DNA of 64,000 bases. It comes from Leptodontidium sp. MPI-SDFR-AT-0119 (taxonomy: Eukaryota > Ascomycota > Leotiomycetes > Helotiales > Leptodontidiaceae). Below the pieces are notes generated by a model, which saw only the letters and a program-made list of their open reading frames with translations, made no database searches and was not told the origin of the DNA. The translations under genes were made by a program, and so were the position numbers. Below, one piece after another: positions 51,357-62,690 of this stretch. The stretch is from assembly GCA_020726505.1 (NCBI GenBank), contig JAHLEZ010000010.1, forward strand, positions 2,418,001 to 2,482,000, read 5' to 3'. Numbering within the stretch: position 1 is the first letter of the stretch; each line of letters opens with the position of its first letter.

Positions 51357-51779
51357 CTACATGCCCTTGAATTCGAGGATCCCGTTTCCAATCTTTCTTC
51401 GATTCTTTCGTCTCTTTCCCTCATTACTCTCTTCGTCGCCGCTGTCCTCTGAATCCGATGCGTCGCTGTCTTTGGCTTCAACCCCAAGTTCTCGCTTCAT
51501 CGTAGTTGCCTCCTCTGGCACCTCCGTCGGCTCTTCAACATTAGCTTATTCCTCATCTGAATCTGCATCCTCATCGTCTGACCCCCACTCGTCTTCCTCG
51601 TCATCCAGATGCATCTTCTCCTGCCATACTTTCACAATTGATCCACCACCACCAATCAGTCTCCCTCCAACATCGAATTCCAAAGACACTGCACTCTCTA
51701 CCTCATCGTGCCTCAACCACTCCCAACGAGCTTATTGACACCCACCTTCACGATCCTGCCTGGGAGGAGGGATAACTAT
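51357..51779 (-). pseudogene. JIP5/WDR55-like WD-repeat protein, C-terminal relic
   Basis: Read on the minus strand, the fragment gives [13 protein letters not shown], a frame slip, then [36 protein letters not shown], an acidic run ([19 protein letters not shown]), an in-frame TAA, then NVEEPTEVPEE, a basic patch (GKRRKNRRK) and ILEFKGM before the final stop at 51357. The last WD blade, the acidic/basic tail and the FKGM ending are those of JIP5, a nucleolar protein of 60S ribosome biogenesis. The rest of the propeller is missing. A functional copy must lie elsewhere if the protein is needed. Confidence 0.65.
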
Positions 51780-52092
51780 GATACTTACAGGTCAGGCCGC
51801 TCAGCTCCGTCGTTGATTAGAAGCAAAGTGCCGAGGGTACACGATTTTGCAAGGGGGTGGGATGAAGTCGTGATCTTGACCTCACATAGAAGACACGTCC
51901 AAGTCACACACATTACATCGTGTCATGGTGCTCAGGATAGACCTGATAACTTAGACATACACTATGACGAGAACAGCTTTTCAGAAGAATATATTCGCAA
52001 TTCAGACAGCTCTGTAGTATGGTGTTCCCGCCGCGCAATAGCTCAAAAGTTCCTCTAGCAATAGAATGTAAAATCTTTGCGGGCTTCTCTAA
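51780..52092. other. Intergenic
   Basis: A plus-strand frame spans it (51708-52058) but overlaps the relic antisense and shows no family features. Confidence 0.5.
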
Positions 52093-53115
52093 TCAGCTAG
52101 CCGTTGTGTGAGAGCTGCTACGGTCCAGAGGAACAATTGTTCCCAAGGACCGCATTCCGTTTTTGAATCCCGATATATTAAAGCGCCGCAAGAAGGTCTC
52201 AGTTGGGGACTTAAGGAAAGGTGCGCAAGCGGCCGTAATAAGCACAAGTTCTTCTACCCTTGATAACAAAGCCATCTCAACCACAGTACGAAGGGCATCG
52301 TTTGTCAGATCAAAGCTACTCATATGGTATATCTTGAGAGCCGCCACAGCAGCCGCGCAAAGCCCTAAAGCCATCAATAAGGCGAGAAGCATCCGCTCAA
52401 GAAAGGGTCTGTTGAGAGTCATAAGAAGTGGTATAGGCATAAAAGCGAAGAATAAATCGCAAACAATGGAGGTTCCTACTTGTATTTAGTATGGTGTCTT
52501 TAAAGGGTAGCTTCTTGGCGCTTACCTGCAAACACATAACCATATGTTTGGGCTTGAACTGAGCTCCAGCATTTAGCATCAGGAACAACGGCCCACATCG
52601 CCCGGAGAGGGCTGCATTGAAGAAATAGGCAGATGTTCGCCCCAACAACGTTGGCAATCTGAATAGTAATTCCAGCCCAGAGGGTTATTCGCCATGCAAG
52701 GGAGTTGTTTAGCCCGAGAAGCATGTATGCCACTGATACCCTCGCAAGCGTAGCGGCCCACAGCCCAAGCACCATGACGCCGTAAAGGTAGTGCATGGCC
52801 TGTTCCAATTCCTCTGGTTTGACGTAAAATTCGTGACGTCCTAGCCCATGATAGGTCGAGGCGATCATCAAAGAGAAAACTGTAATCTCGGCTGCCTAGT
52901 CCATACTCAGCGATATTCTTGCACAATATATAGGGTCAACATACAGTAGCCAACGAGACGATATAATCCTCCCCAACCAGCTTAAAAACGGGGCGCACAT
53001 GTGTGTATATTCGTAGAGAAAAGACAATGAGGGCGACACAAAGGAGTATTGCAGAAATGTTCACCATCTGTGGTGCTGTAGTAGTGTTTCCATCTGGAGG
53101 AGGTTGTGTATTCAT
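52093..53115 (-). CDS. Second, short PTH11-like rhodopsin-domain membrane protein
   Basis: Three exons (53115-52945, 52895-52526, 52475-52093; introns 49 and 50 nt) give 307 residues. Exon 1 has MNTQPPPDGNTTT, a first helix (ISAILLCVALIVFSLRIY) and GEDYIVSLAT, the expected start of the domain. Exon 2 has helices with YLYGVMVLGLWAATLARVSV and the Cys-bearing loop CLFLQCSPLRAMW ... DAKCW. Exon 3 opens with GTSIVCDLFFAFMPIPLLM and ends in a short tail. It is about 60 residues shorter than the member at 12678-13924, mainly in the cytosolic tail. A candidate receptor with an unknown ligand. Confidence 0.85.
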
Positions 53116-55491
53116 CGTTAATAATAGTGAGGTGGCCGGTTGGATATTGGTTTTGAAGAAAGGATTGTGGTGTTCTGTTCCCTTGGCTAAGAGGACCTCC
53201 CTGTTAATATATCTGAAGCGTCGATCATTATTCCTACCGTGTGTAGGTTATTACTTCCCGAGGTGGCGCAAGCAAGTTTATCCCAAAACAGAACAAAAGT
53301 GATATGTGATTAATATTCCTTTGGCAAGCCTTCTCCTCTTTTCGAGACCCAGAAACCTCCCCTTATGAAATGAACCTTCATCACGCCGTTTTCAGGGCTC
53401 TATCTAATCACCCTAGTGCTTACCACTTTCCTTTCCTTCCCGCGAAGCAGTCGATGCAATGGACGGCCGCAAGGAACAAGCCACATATGCAAGCAACTTA
53501 AAACGGGAGGGAAGAGTGATTCTAGGCGGTTCACCAGGACAAGTCACCCAGAACGGCGGGTCGTCTGGGGAAAGCCATGGTCAAAGCACTTAGACAAATG
53601 CGACCCAATTTGCACATATCTGATCGTCAACCGAGCGACCTCATTTGATTTTGAAACCGCTCACGTATCGTTCCGGACTCCCCGTTACGCCTCGTTGCGC
53701 CATCCTTTCCGACAGAGGAACCGAGAGCTTGTCGCCATCAAAAACAAGGCGAGAATCGATTGATGTGCCTTAGGCCCGATTCGTTAGCTTTCCAAATCCA
53801 GAACCTATGTGGTATGCACCGATTAGCCAGATCTTGAAGATGGGTTGCAAAACAATCTAATTTGCAAGCCCCGAAATAGGTAATATTTGGATTCCAACAT
53901 ATCTTGGGTATTAATGTAACGAGCCTGGAGGCACGGGTCTGTGCGCTACAGGGCATTTCACAGCCAAATGAAAACTAATAATTCTTACGCAAAATAACAA
54001 TTCAAAATCTAGTTAATAGAAAGACAGATATACTTCTTCTTCATCGTGTATTTTAATAATAAAGCAAAACGATTAAGCGTTCGTTGATATATTTAAGCGT
54101 GAACTCGCCAACTTTGTATTTTCTAAGCCTGAAAGTGCCTCGCAAAACCGCCTGTAGCGCACAGACCCGTGCCTCCAGGCTCGTAACCCCGTCCTTGCGT
54201 TACTCTGCTACCCTTCCCCGACGTCGATTAGCCTCGCTCCTCAATCCATCTTGTCCCGCATTTCCGCCCCTTGCTCGATCTTCATATTCATCTTCCGTGT
54301 GCCTGCAGAATGCTGTCTGTCAGGGTCCCGCCCAGCCATATGGCGCCAGCTAATATTCCTACTTTGCGCTACGGGAACCTGCCGGTTTCTCGGTAGGGGC
54401 GGGGAAACACCGACCCGACTATGCAGCCTGTTCGTGCCGAGACTCGGAATATCATGTCTATCAGAGGCCGTGCGCGACTGTATATAACCTATCACAATCG
54501 CACGAAGTCAAGAAAATACAACCACACAAAAGAAAACCATCCATGCACCATTTGGCCCCAAACTGTATTTTCCCGAGTTGGGGTTGTGGTAGGAAAGTGT
54601 GAAAAATATGCGGGTATGTGTTCAAGCTTCGGGAAAGCATATATGTGTTAAGAGGATAATGCGAGGATATTAATCGATATACCTGTACAGTCAGGCATTT
54701 AGTAAAAGTAACATTAGATTAGCTTACCGATTTGATGCTCAATAATCCAACCGCAAAACAAGCTCGAGGAAGCCTTTCCGTTGCTGTCTGGAATTCCACT
54801 TCAAAGGCACAACACCAGATGTTGGCTTTTCTAATCCTGCATTGTTGCGCTTCAGCTCTATGTTCGCGTTATTCTTCACGTCTGGAGACATCTCGACTTA
54901 GGTAGAGATATCACCCCTCGGAATGATCGTGTTGCGAAGATAAGTCGGTCGTGGAGCAAACCAAGTAGCAAAGAGAAGAAGTCAAGAGACCACCCTTGGT
55001 GATTGTGATAACTTCAATTGAAGGCTGAGAGAGAAAGGAGAAGAAATGGCAAGGGGAAAGAAATTCAAGGGTGCGATAAAAAGGAGTAGAGTGACGAGTT
55101 CCCTATGAAAGGAGGGGCCTCTAACCCTAGCATAGTGCCAGAAGTTTGACTTAGGAAAGTCCTACCACCACTACTTCTGCCCAGGTGGCTCGTAATTGGT
55201 GGCCCGTAATTTCGTTTCAATTGGGGAGTATTGTTACGCAACGGAGCGGAAAATCTCTAACCCGACCCTCTCGACCCGCGACCCCGGCATGCACTTTCTC
55301 TTAACCTCGAAATCCTCCAGCAATTTTGCGCGAAACGAACATAAATTCCCAAATAGCAAGCGGCAACACAGGTTTCCTTTTCCCCTTTGCACCCAACTCC
55401 CTTTCCACTGTCGAAGCCGATCCAAACCTTCTGGGCAGCCTCGTCATACGACTTCAAGACGCTCGCGTCCGGCACTGAAGCCTTCAGGTCA
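53116..55491. other. 2.4 kb gene-poor region with an inverted repeat
   Basis: Holds the inverted repeat described separately. A 50-codon minus frame with an ATG (54891-54739, MSPDVKNNANIELK ... LVLRLDY) is the only small frame that looks protein-like; it is too weak to call. Confidence 0.45.
53919..54184. mobile_element. Candidate foldback/MITE-like element with perfect 34-bp inverted repeats
   Basis: The arms 53919-53952 and 54151-54184 are exact reverse complements over 34 bases (acgagcctggaggcac... inward). They enclose 198 bp of AT-rich DNA without a frame. No clear target-site duplication is seen at the outer edges. Confidence 0.5.
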
Positions 55492-56949
55492 ATGACAGCA
55501 ACCTCGATTGGCAGTTTGACTTCAGTTTCAAACCGCGAAGGTGGCAGCAGCAAGGAGCACACGCGGAGGAGCTCAGCTGGTGGATCCAGTGTTGCGGGTT
55601 TAGGACGATGGAACCGGCACTCACCACCCCTAAGCAAGGTTGGTCAATTGACTTCAAGCCAAGTCGAGTATATTCTGACAGAAGTGCATCGTAGGGTCTA
55701 CGGAAGAGCGGGAAACGGCGGGAAACAAGATCGTGGCTCCAGCAGTACAAGCGTTTCGCACTCAAGCATACCTGGACAATACCTCTCACAATTCTCGCGA
55801 TATTTCTCTCCTTATACGCTGTCAACCCAACGTCCTCGAATCCGATCCACCGCTTCATATTCATATCATATGCTGTACCACCCTCGGCTGATGCAGGGCC
55901 AGATACGCCCATTCAATATGGCAAAGGACCCAGGGACATCGCATTCTTTCTGTTTTATATGGTCGTCTTATCTTTCACCCGCGAATTTATTATGCAAGAG
56001 CTTCTACGCCCGTTAGCACTCTACTACGGAATAAAGGGGAAAGGGACACAATCACGATTTATGGAGCAGATGTATACTGCTATCTACTTTGGATTCATTG
56101 GGCCGTTTGGTTTGTATGTCATGAGTCGGACACCAGTCTGGTACTTCCACACCAGGGGCATGTACGAAGACTTTCCTCACAAAACGAATTTTGCGGAATT
56201 CAAGTTCTACTACCTGTTCCAGGGAGCATACTGGGCCCAACAAGGATGTGTCATGTTACTCGGATTAGAAAAGCCAAGGAAGGACTTCAAGGAGTTAGTC
56301 GGCCATCACATCGTCACGTTAGCACTCATCGGCCTGAGCTATCGGTTCCACTTTACATATATGGGTCTGGCGGTATTCATCACGCATGATATCAGTGATT
56401 GTTTCTTCGCTGTCAGTACCTCAACCATCTCTTCCAAAACGAAATCTCTAATTCTCTTAACAGATATCTAAAAGTCTCCACTACATAGACCACCCACTCG
56501 TAGGTCCTTACTTCTGCTTCGTCATCGTTGCTTGGGTCTATCTCCGCCACTATATCAACCTACGCATCCTATTCTCCGAGTTTACCGAATTTAAGACCGT
56601 TGGTCCATACGTGATGGATTGGGATGCAGGGCAATACAAATCGCCACTCGCACATTACGTTTCCACCGCTTTACTCGCGAGTTTGCAGGCATTGAATCTG
56701 TTCTGGCTCTTCTTGATTCTGAGGACTGGTTATCGATTTATTTTTCTGAATCAGGTTGCCGATCCAAGAAGTGAGGATGAAGACGAGGAAGAAGAAGAGG
56801 AAATTTTGAAGAAAAGTTTGGATGTGAAGAATGAGCTTGTAGTGGAAGATATTGTGCAAATCACACCTTCTGATAAAGCGTCTGTTGGTGAAAAGCGTGA
56901 TTCGACGCGGAGTCGATCAAAAGGAGTGTCGAAGCGTAAAGGCAGGTAG
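55492..56949 (+). CDS. LAG1: Ceramide synthase, LAG1/LAC1 family
   Basis: Acyl-CoA-dependent ceramide synthase of the ER, which joins a sphingoid base to a fatty acyl-CoA. Exons 55492-55638, 55695-56411 and 56464-56949 (introns 56 and 52 nt) give 449 residues. Visible: a basic N-terminus (LRKSGKRRETRSW), a first helix TIPLTILAIFLSLYAVNP, and the family segment GPDTPIQYGKGPRDIAFFLF. The TLC domain carries the Lag1 motif: His253-His254 (GHHIVTLALIGLSY) and Asp281/Asp284 (HDISDCFFA). The motif continues across the last splice as ISKSLHYID. The C-terminus is acidic then basic (SEDEDEEEEEE, SKRKGR). The first donor (GTTGGT) is weak, so the first exon is the least certain part. Confidence 0.9.
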
Positions 56950-59900
56950 ATTTTGAGGCGGATCTTGTAGATCTAAGGCTGGGCGTGTACAATTTCTGTG
57001 CCATCGAGACCAATTATTATATAATTCTAATGTATAATCTACTTACGTTTCTGGTAATGATTGGGTTTGGCCTCGTGTTGGTAAGTGAACGGGCTTATTC
57101 ATTCCTTGAAGAGCTGTACTCTAAATTCTCACGCCCGCATATACAGGTGAACGGCTATATAAGTCGCAGTTATTAGTCAGGTTAGAGCGAGCTGTGACAT
57201 CTCCGTTCTAGATTTGACACTGTCGCGAGGGTACTGCCCACACGTCGAAATAAATGTTAAATGTCACTTGTTTACAAGGGTTTTATCGGCGAACGAGCTC
57301 TTGGATAATACACCGCAACCAAAATGCTTTCCTATCTCGAGACATATTCGATCCCACGAGATGAATAGACCCGGACCAAGTAGTCGTGTACGCGCGCGAG
57401 AAGCGTCTTATCCCGTTCTCGCGCAGTTCCCGCACATGTATCGGTTAAAATCTCGCCCTTTACGTGCTTTACGTCACGCTAAGCACCTTATTCCGCCGAT
57501 TCGATAACTTAGCTGCTTTCAATATAAGAGCAGAGGACATAACGTATATGAACTATTTCACGGCGTTTTATCTGAAGTACTCGAGGGCGTTTAAGGTTAT
57601 TATAAAAGGGGCTAAATAATTCGCCTAGCGTTGAAAACATAAATATAGAATATTAAAGCTTGCAATCAGCCCGAAATCTAAAGCAAACCTATTATAAAGT
57701 AAATGAACCTGTTTTATTTATAATTTATAAAATAAAAATATATAAAAAAAAACAGCTAGCCGAAATCTTCAAGTAGACCCAGCCTGAGAATACTTAACTA
57801 CAAGATCTACTCAAGGCCCTTAAGCAAACCTAGCAAAAGATACTAATTCTAATCCTAAATTAAAATCTAATAATAAAAGATAAAAAGACTTTAATCTTTA
57901 CAGTTTGGAAATAAAAACTTTAATATACACGTAAACGTATCTCTTATATTAAGAATCACGTTGACCTAATGATACCTTAAGCAACCGCTGAGTAATTAAA
58001 GCCTATTTCGGTAGCGCATACATTATCTCATTAAGCAAATTGTTCATATGGAACTTAAGCTAAGTATATAAGGTCATTATCATTCCTTAAGTCAATAACA
58101 CCTTTAAGTCTCTTTCTGCCTTATTGCTTTAGTAAGACTAATTCTGCCTTTATAGGTAGCAATGATCCCATGCTAAGCGTCTCCCCAGTCGCTTGGCCCA
58201 GGTAGTAATGACTAATGGCATATCCAAGCATTCGAATATTTCCGATAAATCCGCCCCAAACTCTCACTACGGCTAGATACTCGTGCTCCAATCAAGTCAG
58301 CCAAGGTGGATGTAAAAATGGTTCCGAGAAGACCCTTTATCCGTTATAATGACTTGTTTTTTTGAATTATTGTAAAATATTACTTAATTGTTTACTTGCC
58401 TTTGTGGATTTTAATCAGGTTTATATCTTAGTATTATTTGATAAGTTAGTAAAATTTTTAACATATTAAGACCCTGTTCGTCATGGGACAGCATTTCCAA
58501 GACGGATTAGCAGACGTGTGTGTTGTCCCAGGCATGCCAATCATCAGTGCCAGAGGGAAAAAAATACGAGTTTCCGCCCTCGTCAATCTTTCCAAACACT
58601 GATTGCGATCTTTGCAGATATATATCAATAGTGGCCGCGAAGAACAGCGATTCGCTCCACCGCATGGATAAGGCACTGCAATTAGAGAGTTCGGAGTCGG
58701 CTACCCAATTGCGATGCCAGAACTGGCCCCGGGCAGTTCCTCGCCTGGCAACCCGTTTTGGAACCTTAAACTTACAACTCATCGGGCCCGCACAATCGCG
58801 TATTTCTGCTTACACATAGCCACGAACTTATCCTGGAAACTCGTAGCAGCGTGAGAGAAAATAGATCATGGTAGTGAACCATGATTTAGAAGCTATAAGT
58901 TGTAAGCGAGTTTATTTTTGAATCTGACTAGATTCCGTCAAGCTCTCACATCAGAGTCAGACTATATTGCGTGTTTCTGTGGCGCTCTCTTCTCAAACAA
59001 GTATAAAAGGAAGGTATCTCTAGCTGATTGAGAGCAGTTTATCACATCTATACTATTCTACTACTTTACAAGCCTTCGATCTACTCTGTTTCTTCCATGT
59101 CAAATCTGATCGGTAAGCTCATCCTAACCAACCTCACCCGAGATACCTATTCAAAATACAATACTCAATCACCGCGCCATCATTTTCGCTCTCGGTTCCA
59201 GTATCAATCACTGTTGCCCGTTAATACAATTTGGGGCTCCTGATCTTGGGATGAAAAATGAGTCTTGGGTAGCTGAGACGGAAGATGATGAGCATGCCCC
59301 TCTTTGGGGAGGCGAAACTAGACAATCTTGAAGAAAGTGGTTCTTTTTCATTTAAGTAACTTTTCTATGCAGTGCATAAGGACTTAAGAAACGATCAAGG
59401 TTTTCTGAGTCAAGCAGCTGACCACCCCTGTCCGTGAAAAATCCATTGTCTGCAAAGCTCACGGCAACCATCGTCGCTGGTGCTGGCCCTGTGACTGTCG
59501 ATTTTGTTAGTCAGATTTAATATAATGAGACGTAAGATTGACTTACCGCTGGTAAGCACTGCATCGCCCGGAAATTGATATGTACAGTTAGAAAAGAGCG
59601 GTAACACGAACTCTGAAGCTTACTGAGTCCCAAGAAAAGCTTTTCCAGCGAATCGAACTGTCATAGCGACGTGGAGTACCTTGCAGGATGTCGCAGTGAC
59701 CATAGCGACCGTGCTGAAATGGAGCACGGACACCCCGAGTTGCGGATAGATAGTTGTTGACTGGGGGCGCCGGGGCTGGGCGGTATGGGCAATTAGTGTC
59801 GTCGGATAGAGGATCCTACAATTTATTTTACGAATTGAGCAGGTCGGGTACATCTTAGTTTAGCTGTATGGTATATTCTATCCGACAATCTTTTGCTGTG

Positions 59901-60013
59901 AAGAGTGGAGTATGTCCCAAGCCCGAGCTGTCTTCCAACACCACCACGCAAAGTATCGTTCCTACCCGCTCCCATTCGCATCCAAGCAACTCCATCTCTC
60001 CGCCACGCCACCC
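56950..60013. other. 3 kb gene-poor region, strongly AT-rich at 57.5-58.45 kb
   Basis: 57500-58450 is visibly AT-rich, with many TAA/TAG in all frames and taaa/ctta strings, as in old RIP-mutated repeats. No coding relic could be named inside it. On the minus strand near 59735-59356 a small spliced reading (FSNCTYQFPGDAVLTS, then VTGPAPATMVAVSFADNGFF to HRKVT) looks protein-like, but it is preceded by an in-frame TAA and is not called. Confidence 0.5.
57500..58450. repeat. AT-rich block, probable RIP-degraded repeat
   Basis: The base composition differs sharply from the flanks and no open frame of note exists. Consistent with repeat-induced point mutation of an old transposon, but the repeat family cannot be told. 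Confidence 0.4.
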
Positions 60014-61229
60014 TCACACACCCATTACTTGAAGAAAGGTCTCCGGACTCTCCCCAAACATACCATCCGCCATCGCCCTACCCTCGTCAATCGTCGCCCT
60101 CCCTCTCGGAAACATCCCCGCTTCATACTCCCTTACCGCCCTCTCAAAATTCTCCTCAGTGCCCTTATATTCAACGATCTTAGAAGCCAACTCCAACGCA
60201 TCCGTCATCGCGACATTCACGCCCTCCCCATTCGGGATCGTAAGATGCGCCGCATCGCCCACGAGCGTCACGCCCGGAACAGACTTCCAGTCCATATCTC
60301 CAACAGCAAGGGTATGCAGCGGCCAGACGCGAAAATCAGTCGCATGTCGGATCAACTCTTTGTACTGGTCAGCCCAGTCGGCGTAGAAATCCCGAAGCAG
60401 CATTGCGCGCGTGGCTTCGGCGTTTTGGAGATCAACAGCAGTGCTATTGCGGAAGAAATCCACCGGGACTTGAAGCCCGCAGTAGTTTCTGTAGGAGCCG
60501 TTGCCTTGCCGTTGCGTTACGATGGGCCGTCCGGCGCCGATAGAGAGCAACATGCCTGGGCCAACTTTGCTGGCTGTTGTTGCGTAGAGAGGGTTTGAGG
60601 TGTTGATGCGGGATTCGAGGAAGGTTTTCCCTGAGTATTGGGGAGTCGCTTGCGTGACCTGAAGGAATGGTTAGTGCTTTGATATGTACGCGAGGAGCTT
60701 GCTGGGGAGATTATTGTTGAAATACACATACTAGACGTCTTACTTTACTCCATGCACCATCAGCTCCAACCACAAGCTTAAACCCATCCAACACAGCGCC
60801 ATTCGCAAATTTCAGGACCGGACTGCCCTCTTCACCAAGCTCCGTACACACTAAAGCGTGGCCCCACTTGATTTTGTCCTTCGGGATCGACTCTAACAAA
60901 ATCCTCCGCAAATCGCTCCTGTCAATCTCGGGGGCATCACGCCCCTGACCCATCTCCAGCACTCTCTTCCCGCGGTTGTCAGCGATCGCGACAGCCGTGT
61001 CATCATACCTCGCGAATCTCTTGAACTCCTCAAACAACCCGGCTTCTCGAAGAGCGCGCTGACCAGTCTCGGCACGAATGTCAAGGCTCCCTCCCGCGGC
61101 ATCATTCGAGGTCGCGCTCAAGTCTCGCTCGAAAACGGTGTAGGTGATTCCTTTGCATTCGAGGAGGCGGGCGAGGGTTAGGCCACAGGGCCCGCCGCCG
61201 ATGATGGCGATTCTTGGTCGGGGGAGCAT
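60014..61229 (-). CDS. FAD-dependent monooxygenase, TetX-like group
   Basis: Exons 61229-60732 and 60658-60014 (73-nt intron) give 380 residues, right for the small single-domain flavin hydroxylases. The N-terminal dinucleotide fold is RIAIIGGGPCGLTLARLLE followed by FERD. LVVGADGAWSKVR is the DG motif, and GVTLVGDAAHLTIPNGEGVN is the GD motif with the FAD ribityl contacts. There is no signal peptide or membrane anchor, unlike the longer fungal salicylate-type enzymes with a C-terminal extension. These NAD(P)H-dependent enzymes hydroxylate aromatic or polycyclic substrates; TetX itself inactivates tetracyclines. The substrate here is unknown and no biosynthetic cluster adjoins it. It stands alone between gene-poor flanks. 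Confidence 0.92.
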
Positions 61230-62485
61230 CGTGTCTTTGTAGTTTGGAATGGGGCTAAGAAGTGAAGTGTGAGTTGGACTTGGGATGGATGAGATGCAGG
61301 TAGGATTTGTATTTATATATGTTCTCCTGCCAGGGGAAATCTCATGATGTCAGGGTACGGCCATTGTCAATAGACGGCTCGCAAATGCCTGGGATCGGAG
61401 GCTCAAAAATCTCGGTCTTTAGTCCAGCAAGTGGCCCAGGGGTTTGATATGTGTCGTTGGGAACCGCATGTGTTTCCCCGGACAATAGTAGCTACCCGTT
61501 ACGGGTTGATCTACTTTCCGAGGCTCGGCAGCCAATCAAATCAGCGCTGCTCTGACGACCTTAGCTCCCAGTCCCATATTCTCAACCCAACTCAGGTGAG
61601 GACTCAAGATGGAACCCAATCTCTACTTCGACGTGAGGCGTAGTTTGTAATCGCCGTGTTCCTGCTGTCTGTTTTCCTAAGCACGTTAGAGCATTACATC
61701 AGTCTGCTCATCTATGCATCTCCACATTCCCAAAATCACATAACGCTCATGCCCAGACCTCCCTTCCACTCTCACCCTCTCCCCCGCTTCACCAAATACA
61801 ACAAGAGCCAAAGAAGTTCAAGATCAGCCGCTCGGTCTGCTGAGGTACTTATTCAGCATGTGCGCATAGACTCTGTCGAAAATTAGAGGCTATCGAGAAG
61901 ATTCTTACGCGATCAGTAACTTAATGAGTTTTCAGCCTTTAGGCCAGGTTGAAAAGTGTGCTATCAAGGAGACGATCTTCTGTCGACCAACAAATGTTGC
62001 TGGTAGTGCTGCACTATCAGTTAATATCGTGAGCGTTCGTGATGGGCCAATGAACATTACCGTCAACACGAAGTACCTCACGAACACCACGCTACTCGAA
62101 ACCATGCCCCCTATATTCACCCGGATAGCCGAGAGAAGGTACGGTATAATAGTGGGGGGGGGGGGGGGTTGATTAGCTAGACAATTGGAATTACATCAAC
62201 TTTGGGGTCGAAGTTATGGGGAACAGATGCCTGAATTATGCCCAACATCGGTTTATATGGGAGAAGGTGCGAAGCCACCCACACATCGAGAATATGCGAG
62301 ACTGGTGGGCATGCGAAAATCAGGTTCGCATAGCCGCCATACCAGCACGCGACCATAGTATAGCTATTTCAATAGAGGAACAATACTTTAAATTTCGAGA
62401 GAAGTCCAAATTAGTGAGAGCCTCTTGGCCACAGATATGTTTATACGCCTTCTTCTCCAATACCTTCACTTTCTTCAAATAGCTA
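61230..62485. other. Intergenic
   Basis: Promoter of the monooxygenase gene, then gene-poor DNA. Frames 61924-62172 and 62216-62482 have ATG starts but no family resemblance. A 15-G run lies at 62154-62168. Confidence 0.45.
62154..62168. repeat. Poly-G tract (15 G)
   Basis: An uninterrupted run of G. Confidence 0.9.
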
Positions 62486-62690
62486 TGTCTCCGAGACGAA
62501 ATCGCAGGAGAGAGAACTCTCGAAGACGAAAACGCACTCCACTTAAAAAAGGCTTATGAATATGAAGAGCTAAGCGGCGCTAATATTGCATTCTTTATTT
62601 ACTAGTCTGGGCGTTGATTTACGTACAGATCTACTGACCGTTATTCTCTCTATCGTGGGAACAAACCGTAAGTGTTGTATCGAAATACAT
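62486..62690 (+). pseudogene. MADS-like (SRF-type) small protein relic with RIP-type stops
   Basis: Starts ATG TCT CCG and reads MSPRRNRRRENSRRRKRTPL, then after a one-base slip in the A-run KKAYEYEELSGANIAFFIY, stop, SGR, stop, FTYRSTDRYS. This follows the pattern of fungal MADS-box-like proteins (basic start, LxKKAxELxxL, then GRYxTYRSTDR). The two stops are TAG and TGA exactly where CAG and CGA would restore the frame, the C-to-T changes expected from RIP. Confidence 0.5.

Noticed and set aside
51286..51738. 150-codon plus frame rich in serine
   Set aside because: It is the antisense of the acidic tail of the JIP5-like relic; the Ser runs are mirrored Asp/Glu codons.
55387..55491. Upstream extension of the ceramide synthase start
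   Set aside because: The frame is open but begins at TTG; the first ATG is 55492.
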